This document shows positions 54,165 through 61,321 of a stretch of 64,000 nt of DNA, piece by piece. Source of the stretch: Rhizobiaceae bacterium (GTDB lineage: Bacteria > Pseudomonadota > Alphaproteobacteria > Rhizobiales > Rhizobiaceae). A program made the translations under genes and the position numbers. Position 1 is the first letter of the stretch. Each line of letters opens with the position of its first letter. The notes under the pieces are model-generated. The model ran no database searches. It was not told the DNA's origin and saw nothing but the letters and a program-made list of their open reading frames with translations. The stretch spans positions 62,001 to 126,000 of the forward strand of contig JAEPMD010000007.1 in NCBI GenBank assembly GCA_017644105.1, written 5' to 3'.

Positions 54165-56819
54165 TTAGAAGCTAAGTGAGATATCGCGGTGTCCTGACTG
54201 ACAAGACGCAACAAATAATGCCTGCTCTTCGGTCAGTTTGGATTGTCCGCGAATACCAATATTGCCTTTAATGGCATCATGGTAGGTTTCAAGCCCTGGT
54301 AAGACGGAGGCTGTTGCCTGAGCGCGCCATGCTTCTTGCGCTTCATATTCTTCTAAAGATTTTGCCAGTTCTTTAAGCGCCTTTTCTTTATTCGGGTTTT
54401 TAGAACGTAAAGCACGACGTGCTTTGGACACACCAGACTTCACATCGCTTGAACCTGCAATCGCGTCAAACTTCTTGGCAAAGTCAGATAACGGATCCAC
54501 CATATCAGCTGGCTCGCTGGCTTCAATTTTCGCTGCCAAACCATAGAGCTCATCTTTTACTTCACCAAAGGCCTCGGTTGAGTTGAGAATTGCAATTGTC
54601 TCGACAATTGGATCATAAGCGCCTTGGCTTGCCTGATAGAATTTACGACGCTCTGATGTTTCAGCTTTATTCAGCGCGTTGAACGCATCATATGTGGCAT
54701 CCCAGCTATCAGGGATTTCTGACTGTAGCTCAAGAACTTCGGCATTGATCTCATCAATCTCAGCTCGGATCCTTGCAGCCTGACGCTCTTCACCATCCGG
54801 CAACCTGCTGAGCGTTGTTTCAATCTCAGCTTTATGTGCTTCAAGTTTTCGGATGTCGCGCTCAATCACACGCACTTCTTCATGGATTGGACGATAAGCC
54901 GGTGACGCATCGACCACAGCTTGATGCGCAGCTTCTGCACCATCGAGCAATGCAAAGCTTTGTTCTGCACTTTCAAAGCTTTTGGTCAGATTGCTTTGCA
55001 TCTTTTTCGGCAGCATAGAGATGTCGATCTCTTTGGCTGTTCCAATTTGCGCAAGCAAAGCTTGTTTATTGGAGCCGAATTCGTCCACTAAATATTGATC
55101 CACGCAATAAGAGAGTTTCGGGTTACGTGGGGGTGGAGAATTCTCCGAAGTGAGCGAAACGCGGTTTGGCAGATAGTTTACCAATTGCGGTGCAAATCCA
55201 ACAATGGCCAGTGCTGCAAGCTGAAGCGCGATAAATGGAATCACACCTTTATACATATTGATGGTTTTCACCACTGCAGGTGCTACACCCCTTAAATAGA
55301 AGAGTGCAAATCCAAATGGTGGCGTGAGGAACGATGTCTGAATGTTCAGACCGATCATTACACCCAACCACACAGCAGTCACGTTGGCTTGCGGATCCGC
55401 CAGAAGAATTGGCGCAACAATTGGAACCACCACAACTGCAATCTCAATGAAGTCGAGGAAGAAACCAAGAATAAAGATCACCAACATCACAATGAGGAAC
55501 TTGGTCCAGAAACCACCTGGCAGACCTTCAAGGAATTCCTTCACCAAATGCTCACCACCAAAGGCGCGGAATGCTGCTGTCAAAATCGCGGCGCCAAGCA
55601 GGATGATAAACACAAGCGATGTGGTCTTTGCCGTTTCAATCATCACACCATGAAGTGTTTCATCGATTTTAATCGCACGCCAACCGCTCCAACATAGGGC
55701 AATGATCAAACCCGAAGCGCCGATCACACCGAGCGTAATACCAATCACATCATCTGTGCTCTGGATGGATTTCACATTGGTGTTGAACAGCGATAAGGTT
55801 AAAGCAATGACGCCCAATGACAGGATCGCAAGGATCGCCGGATAATAGGTATCGCGGGCATTTTCTTTAAGGCGGTAACCCGCCATGATCAACGCGCCAC
55901 CAGCACCAATCGCACCTGCTTGGTTCACAGTGGCAACACCGCCAATGATTGAACCCAATACGAGGAAGATCAATAGAAGTGGCGGCACCAAAGTGATGAT
56001 CACTTTGATCATGAATTTGCGGTCAATAGCCTCTTCTGATTTCACAGGAGGCGCAGCCTTTGGATTGATAAAGGCATAAACCAAAATATAGACCATGTAT
56101 AAGCCAACTAGAACGAGGCCCGGCACAAAGGCACCCAAGAACATCTCACCCGCACTTGTCGAACCCACATCAAAGATAGATGGCATGGAAAGTTCGCCAG
56201 TTGCATCTTTATATAGGGCTTTACGTGCGGAACCTGCTTGGTCAGCAGCACTTGATAATTGGTCAGCGAGAATAATGAGAACAATGGATGGCGGAATAAT
56301 CTGCCCCAAAGTGCCTGATGCTGAGATCGTGCCAGTTGCTAAGCTTTGCGAATAGTTATTGCGCAGCATAGCGGGCAATGAAATAAGACCCATGGCAACC
56401 ACTGTTGCGCCCACAATACCTGTTGTCGCGGCAAGAAGTGCACCCACAAAGACCACAGAGATCCCCAAACCACCCGGCACCGGGCCAAAAAGGCGCGCCA
56501 TTGTGATGAGTAGGTCTTCGGCGATTTTTGAGCGCTGCAGCATGATACCCATGAAAATGAACAAGGGAATCGCAATCAGCGTATCTCGTTCGGGTTCCCA
56601 ATAGACCCCGCGAAGGTTGGTCACCCCGGCACTTAGCCATTGACTTGGTCCGCCTTGCGCAAAGAAGATATCAGTGTCGCCAAACATTAAATATCCAGCG
56701 CCGGCTGCCAATAAAATTGTAATGATCGATGAACCTGGCAATGCAAAGGCAACCGGATATCCGGACCCAAGCGCAAATGCCATCAAAACAACGAGTAGAA
56801 GAAGAAAAAACAGTTCCAT
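54165..56819 (-). CDS. dctM: TRAP transporter large permease with long C-terminal extension
   Basis: An 884-aa inner-membrane permease of a TRAP importer, driven by a Na+ or H+ gradient. The first roughly 560 residues hold the DctM domain, with ERDTLIAIPLFIFMGIMLQRS near residue 75 and the usual TGIVGATVVAMGLISLPAML; extra membrane segments divide it near residues 260-400. From about residue 570 to the end the protein is hydrophilic with long predicted coiled coils (for example near 640-710). Usual DctM proteins are about 430 aa, so this extended form is unusual. Confidence 0.9.
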   Translation of the reverse strand: MELFFLLLLVVLMAFALGSGYPVAFALPGSSIITILLAAGAGYLMFGDTDIFFAQGGPSQWLSAGVTNLRGVYWEPERDTLIAIPLFIFMGIMLQRSKIAEDLLITMARLFGPVPGGLGISVVFVGALLAATTGIVGATVVAMGLISLPAMLRNNYSQSLATGTISASGTLGQIIPPSIVLIILADQLSSAADQAGSARKALYKDATGELSMPSIFDVGSTSAGEMFLGAFVPGLVLVGLYMVYILVYAFINPKAAPPVKSEEAIDRKFMIKVIITLVPPLLLIFLVLGSIIGGVATVNQAGAIGAGGALIMAGYRLKENARDTYYPAILAILSLGVIALTLSLFNTNVKSIQSTDDVIGITLGVIGASGLIIALCWSGWRAIKIDETLHGVMIETAKTTSLVFIILLGAAILTAAFRAFGGEHLVKEFLEGLPGGFWTKFLIVMLVIFILGFFLDFIEIAVVVVPIVAPILLADPQANVTAVWLGVMIGLNIQTSFLTPPFGFALFYLRGVAPAVVKTINMYKGVIPFIALQLAALAIVGFAPQLVNYLPNRVSLTSENSPPPRNPKLSYCVDQYLVDEFGSNKQALLAQIGTAKEIDISMLPKKMQSNLTKSFESAEQSFALLDGAEAAHQAVVDASPAYRPIHEEVRVIERDIRKLEAHKAEIETTLSRLPDGEERQAARIRAEIDEINAEVLELQSEIPDSWDATYDAFNALNKAETSERRKFYQASQGAYDPIVETIAILNSTEAFGEVKDELYGLAAKIEASEPADMVDPLSDFAKKFDAIAGSSDVKSGVSKARRALRSKNPNKEKALKELAKSLEEYEAQEAWRAQATASVLPGLETYHDAIKGNIGIRGQSKLTEEQALFVASCQSGHRDISLSF

Positions 56820-56872
56820 TTTCGTGAGCCTTTATCGATCAGCTTTTAGAAATTTTGATTGCGCGCACATAT

Positions 56873-57868
56873 TTAGTGTGCACCAGAAGCTTCAGGTTGA
56901 TGCTTACCGGGTTCGCCGCGAATATCTGCCACAGCGCCAAACATGTATGAGACAAATTGGATCATCATTGAGATCGCAAATACACCCAAGAAAGCGGCCA
57001 TGAGATATTTCACATAAAGGCCAAAACCTGATTGTGAAACTTCGAAATTAAAAAGTGGTGAATTGATTACAGATGCTTTATTGCCCATGCCCATGATGAG
57101 AATGACCCAACATAGGGCCATGCCCATAAGCACCGTACCGATGGCGTTTACATAGCCTTTGGTTTTTGGTTTGAAGCTCGCATAGAACACATCCACACGT
57201 ACATGGCCCTCTTCGAGCAAAGTATAAGCACTGGCAAAGAGGAATAATGCGCCATACCAAAAGCGCACAAGGTCAGCCATGAAGGCTTGCTCATATGAGA
57301 AGATGAAGCGCGAGAACACAATAAGCAATTCTGCGACAACAATGAGAAGCGCCAGCCAGTGGAACCCAAGCGTGCGGGTGAACATGGCGATTACAATGCC
57401 AGCTGCGACAAGCGGCATATGCACATAAGGCCCGCGGAATTGTGCGCGGCCTAAATCTTTTGCCGTTTGTTCACCGACAAAGACTTCCAAAAAGCCTTCG
57501 ATCCGCATGAATGAGATAGCTGCATCGACAAGACCGATCAGCAAGACCGCCCAAAATGCAGCCCGGATGAAAAATGTGTTCATCGAAGAGACGGTCAAAC
57601 TGTCTTTGCGCAAAGACGTTTGAGAGCAAGCTGCGGCATAGGCAACCGCAAGACCGATGAAAAATGGATATAATAGAGATTGGAAGGCTGCTGCGCTGAT
57701 CATTCCATGATCGGCTGCAAAGTTTAAACTTGCGCCCGGCATGCCAATTCCGTTGGATAAAAAGTTATTGATCAGAAACGCTCCCATTATGGCGAGCATT
57801 GACCATCCAAACATGCGTATTAGTGTCGAATTTCGCGTTGAAAGATCTTGGTGTGCAATTTCTGACAT
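56873..57868 (-). CDS. dctQ: TRAP transporter small permease, enlarged
   Basis: A 331-aa membrane protein with about eight hydrophobic segments. The C-terminal four (from about residue 190, FWYGALFLFASAYTLLEEGHVRVDVFYA) are the DctQ domain; the motif EEGHVRVDVFY is characteristic. The first four form an additional N-terminal half that ordinary DctQ (about 160-200 aa) lacks. It lies 53 bases before dctM and about 100 bases after dctP. Confidence 0.92.
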   Translation of the reverse strand: MSEIAHQDLSTRNSTLIRMFGWSMLAIMGAFLINNFLSNGIGMPGASLNFAADHGMISAAAFQSLLYPFFIGLAVAYAAACSQTSLRKDSLTVSSMNTFFIRAAFWAVLLIGLVDAAISFMRIEGFLEVFVGEQTAKDLGRAQFRGPYVHMPLVAAGIVIAMFTRTLGFHWLALLIVVAELLIVFSRFIFSYEQAFMADLVRFWYGALFLFASAYTLLEEGHVRVDVFYASFKPKTKGYVNAIGTVLMGMALCWVILIMGMGNKASVINSPLFNFEVSQSGFGLYVKYLMAAFLGVFAISMMIQFVSYMFGAVADIRGEPGKHQPEASGAH

Positions 57869-57919
57869 ATTGTGCCCCTAAACGCTTTTTTGAGCGCATT
57901 GCTGATAATAGCTCATAAA

Positions 57920-57946
57920 GTGAAGGGGCAAGAAATGCCCCTTCAC
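57920..57946 (-). terminator. Stem-loop between dctP and dctQ
   Basis: Perfect 11-bp arms GTGAAGGGGCA/TGCCCCTTCAC around AGAAA, just 24 bases past the dctP stop. Only a weak T tract follows, so it is likely an attenuator or RNA-stability element that favours the binding protein. Confidence 0.7.
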
Positions 57947-57970
57947 GTGATTTAAATTTTGATCAGAAAC

Positions 57971-59053
57971 CTATTGGTTTAGAACAGCGTTACGTTTTTG
58001 TACGTAAGCCATGTCGGACAATGATGTCCAAGCACCAAGCTCATCACGTTTTGCAATAAATGCATCGTAGATTTTTGCTGATAGTGCAGAGTGATCACGA
58101 GCTTCTTCGATAACTTCAGCAGCGGCTTCACCGAATGCTTCATATACGTCATCGTTGAATTCACGTAGCTGAACGCCGTGGTCGTTGATCAAACGGTTGA
58201 AGTATTCACCGTTATTTGCGTTTGTTTCAGCCATTGTACGTGCATTTTCTTCGTTACATGCAGCGTGAATAATAGCTTGATCGTTCTTAGACAATGAGCC
58301 CCAGAATGATGCGTTCATACCAAGAGCTAGCTGTGAACCTGGCTCGTGCATACCAGGCCAGTAGTAGTATTTGGCTGCTTCATAGAACTTCATGAAGTAA
58401 TCGTTGAATGGACCCACCCACTCAGTCGCGTCAATTGCGCCTGATACAAGGTTCTCATAGATCTGACCGCCTGGAACAGAAACAGGAGATGCACCTAGTT
58501 TTGACATCACGTCGCCACCAAGACCTGGGATACGCATTTTCAGACCTTTAAGGTCGTCAGCTGAGTTGATTTCTTTGTTGAACCAACCGCCCATCTGAAC
58601 GCCTGTGTTACCCATAGCAAAGTTCTTAAGACCAAACTCACCAGCAAGTTCGTCCCAAAGCTCTTGACCGCCACCATATTTGATCCAAGCATCCATTTCA
58701 GTGTAAGTCATGCCGAATGGCACAGCAGTAAATGGAGCCCAACCTGGGTGTTTACCTTTCCAGTAGTAGTCAGCTGCGATGTAAGCTTGCGCGTTACCTG
58801 AAGCCACTTCGTCAAAGGAGTCAAACGCACCAACGCGCTCACCAGCTGCGAAATACTGAACGTCAATACGTCCATCTGTTAGTTCACCAATACGAGCAGC
58901 CAAGCGCTGAGCTGGCAAACCCAAGCCTGGGAAATCTCGTGGCCATGTGGAAACGATAACCATTTCCGTTTTGCCTTGCGCTACAGCAGGTGCTGCAAGA
59001 GTAGTAGCGGCGCCAGCGAGTGCTGCGCCCTTCAAAAATTTACGTCGTTCCAT
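57971..59053 (-). CDS. dctP: TRAP substrate-binding protein, TakP-like
   Basis: A 360-aa periplasmic binding protein with a Tat-type leader (MERRKFLKGAALAGAATTLA). It carries the TakP-like ligand-site motifs NTGVQMGGWFNKEI (Gln153) and DATEWVGPFND (Glu211, Trp212), as in the Rhodobacter 2-oxo acid binder TakP, whose ligand is held with a sodium ion. This suggests a 2-oxo or hydroxy acid ligand; the actual substrate is unknown. It starts behind AGGACC. Confidence 0.93.
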   Translation of the reverse strand: MERRKFLKGAALAGAATTLAAPAVAQGKTEMVIVSTWPRDFPGLGLPAQRLAARIGELTDGRIDVQYFAAGERVGAFDSFDEVASGNAQAYIAADYYWKGKHPGWAPFTAVPFGMTYTEMDAWIKYGGGQELWDELAGEFGLKNFAMGNTGVQMGGWFNKEINSADDLKGLKMRIPGLGGDVMSKLGASPVSVPGGQIYENLVSGAIDATEWVGPFNDYFMKFYEAAKYYYWPGMHEPGSQLALGMNASFWGSLSKNDQAIIHAACNEENARTMAETNANNGEYFNRLINDHGVQLREFNDDVYEAFGEAAAEVIEEARDHSALSAKIYDAFIAKRDELGAWTSLSDMAYVQKRNAVLNQ

Positions 59054-59133
59054 TAGGTCCTCCCAAGAACAAAAAAATCAGCACACTTTTTGTGTACCTT
59101 AAACATCACTTACCGAAGTAAGAATGTAACAAC

Positions 59134-59196
59134 AACACGTGTTACTACCGTTTAGCATCGGTACTACTACTGATTTTTTGAACTTTTGGTACCGAT
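59134..59196. promoter_or_regulatory. Operator-like palindromes between dctP and the kinase gene
   Basis: The 187-base divergent region contains a perfect palindrome AACACGTGTT (59134-59143), inside a larger GTAAC/GTTAC pair, and an 8-bp inverted repeat ATCGGTAC/GTACCGAT (59157-59164 and 59189-59196, 24-base spacer). Either could bind the neighbouring LuxR-type regulator. Confidence 0.5.
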
Positions 59197-59240
59197 ATGC
59201 AAGGGTGCTGGGTAAAAAGTGACAAACGAATGATGATGAC

Positions 59241-60617
59241 ATGAATTTCAAAACAAAGCTGCTGATAATCACGTTGTTGCCAACGATCTTAATCGCAATA
59301 ACGTCAACGATCATTATTGATCTGCAGGCCAAGCGGTTGATCGAATCACAGGCAAAGGCGATTGAAGATTTATATCTTGCGCAAAAAGAACGAGAATTGC
59401 TCAATTATGTCGCCATTGCTGAGAATGCGTTGGAGCCATCTTACAAGTCGTATCTTAAGACAACACGCAAAGCGCAACGAGAGGCGCGAGAAATTGTGCG
59501 AAAGATGAGTTTTGGCGAGGATAACTACTTTTATATTTACGATGGTGCCGGCACCAATATTGTCAATCCACGTCATACGCATTTCATCGGTAGTAATTGG
59601 ATTGGTATCCGGGATGAGAATGGCCGTACTGTGGTCAAAGACCTTATTGAGCACGCGAAGATGGACGATGGTTTTTATTCATATAAATGGAAAAAACCGT
59701 CAAGTGGCGCATATGTGGACAAGCTAGGATATTCTGTTTATCTACCGAAATGGGACTGGATTTTAGGCACCGGGATCTATCTAGATGATGTGTCGGATCA
59801 AATCCAAGCCGTTCAAAGTCAAACGGAGATCCGAATAGGTGAAACCCGTCTTGTGATTCTCCTATTGGCGCTCGGATCACTCTTGTTGACCGCCGCGATT
59901 TTGACATTTGCCCGCATTAGTGAGCAAAGATTTGCCGATGAGAAGCTGAAAAAACTGACAGCACGGATTGTGGATGTACAGGAGGAAGAGCGTAAACGCG
60001 TTGCCCATGAATTGCATGATGGTATTAGCCAATTATTGGTTTCAGCGCGGTACGGCTTGGAAGCGGCAATGTCGAAAGCCAAGGGAAAAGACGTTCAGCA
60101 ACCGCTCGAAAAATCAATAGATACGATCGATAATACGATTAACGAAGTGCGCCGCATCTCCATGGCATTGCGCCCATCTGTCTTGGACGATATGGGGCTT
60201 GTGTCGGCGGTGAAAAGTCTGAGTTCTGAGTTTTCGACGCAAACCGGCATTGAAGTTGTTGTGAACGCCAATCAGCCAAAGAAACAGATTACGGATGAAG
60301 CGCGCATTGCTGCCTACCGTGTTATTCAAGAAGCACTAACCAATATCGCCCGTCATGCAGGCGCTGACAAAGTGACGATCTCGCTCAAACGAGAAAAGTC
60401 TCGTTTCGTATTAAAATTGGAAGATAACGGCGTTGGCATTCTTCAGCATACACAATGGCCACCAAAACATGCGGGTCTTGGCATTCGCAACATGCAAGAA
60501 CGCATTGACGCGATTGGTGGAACATTAAAATTCGAAAATGCACGACCAACGGGCTTGATTATTAAGATTGGCATTCCAATTGATAAAAAATTGGCCAATA
60601 TAGACGAACAAGAATAA
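59241..60617 (+). CDS. Cache-domain sensor histidine kinase (NarL type)
   Basis: A 458-aa membrane sensor. One membrane segment at residues 5-24, a periplasmic sCache_2-type domain (about 25-195, NYFYIYDGAGTNIVNPRHTH and WDWILGTGIYLDDV), a second span (203-223), then a HisKA_3 domain with the phospho-His H259 in ELHDGISQLL, and an HATPase domain with the DNGVGI box near residue 395. Cache domains bind small metabolites; here the likely ligand is the substrate of the adjacent TRAP importer. It is 49 bases from the response regulator and divergent from dctP. Confidence 0.94.
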   Translation: MNFKTKLLIITLLPTILIAITSTIIIDLQAKRLIESQAKAIEDLYLAQKERELLNYVAIAENALEPSYKSYLKTTRKAQREAREIVRKMSFGEDNYFYIYDGAGTNIVNPRHTHFIGSNWIGIRDENGRTVVKDLIEHAKMDDGFYSYKWKKPSSGAYVDKLGYSVYLPKWDWILGTGIYLDDVSDQIQAVQSQTEIRIGETRLVILLLALGSLLLTAAILTFARISEQRFADEKLKKLTARIVDVQEEERKRVAHELHDGISQLLVSARYGLEAAMSKAKGKDVQQPLEKSIDTIDNTINEVRRISMALRPSVLDDMGLVSAVKSLSSEFSTQTGIEVVVNANQPKKQITDEARIAAYRVIQEALTNIARHAGADKVTISLKREKSRFVLKLEDNGVGILQHTQWPPKHAGLGIRNMQERIDAIGGTLKFENARPTGLIIKIGIPIDKKLANIDEQE

Positions 60618-60666
60618 ACAAGCGCTATTGCAGCCTTGTTTTGGCTGGCTTTGGAGGAGGCAAGCA

Positions 60667-61308
60667 ATGCAAACGAATGTCATCAGAATGGTGATTGCAG
60701 ACGATCATGATCTTGTTCGCGAAGGTATTCATGTCAGATTAGCCAGCGAATCCTATATCGATCTGGTTGGTGAAGCCAAAAATGGTCGGGAAGCTGTGGA
60801 TCTTTGCAGAGCGCATAAACCGGATCTGGTCCTGCTCGACGTGTCAATGCCTAAACTAAATGGTCTGGAAGCGGCCAGTATTATCAAAGAAGAATTGCCT
60901 GATACCAAAATCTTGTTCTTGTCAGTCTATGACAATGATGAATATGTGCAGGAAGCCTTACGTATTGGTGCAAATGGTTTTGTGCTGAAAGATGTGTCCA
61001 AGCCTGAAATGCTCAATGCTATCCGCCTTGCCTCAAGTGGCGCAACTTACATTGGCCCAAGGTTGAGCAAGTCCTTGGCTGCATCTACCCCTTCACGGGG
61101 TCATTCGGCACAAGATTATGGGCTGACGAACCGCGAGAAGCAGGTGTTGGCGGCCATATCCCGCGGCATGCCAAATAAGGAAATTGCGGAAACGATGAAC
61201 ATCTCTGTCCGTACCGTTGAAAGCCACAGAATGTCCATCCGAGAGAAAACCGGTGGCGGCAATGCGGTCATGCTCACCAAGATCGCAACCGAACTTGGAC
61301 TGACTTGA
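60667..61308 (+). CDS. LuxR/NarL-type response regulator
   Basis: A 213-aa regulator: a receiver domain with acidic D12/D13, phospho-acceptor D58 in LVLLDVSMPK and K108 in FVLKDV, then a LuxR helix-turn-helix from about residue 153 (LTNREKQVLAAISRGMPNKEIAETM). The ATG at 60667 follows GGAGGAGG. As partner of the Cache kinase it probably activates the divergent TRAP operon; the pair converges on the autotransporter gene. Confidence 0.95.
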   Translation: MQTNVIRMVIADDHDLVREGIHVRLASESYIDLVGEAKNGREAVDLCRAHKPDLVLLDVSMPKLNGLEAASIIKEELPDTKILFLSVYDNDEYVQEALRIGANGFVLKDVSKPEMLNAIRLASSGATYIGPRLSKSLAASTPSRGHSAQDYGLTNREKQVLAAISRGMPNKEIAETMNISVRTVESHRMSIREKTGGGNAVMLTKIATELGLT

Positions 61309-61321
61309 GTTAGTATTTAAA

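Noticed and set aside
59180-59200. A sigma-54 promoter for the kinase gene (TTGGTACC-N4-TGCA)
   Set aside because: The GG to GC spacing is 9, not 10, and the core bases are poor.
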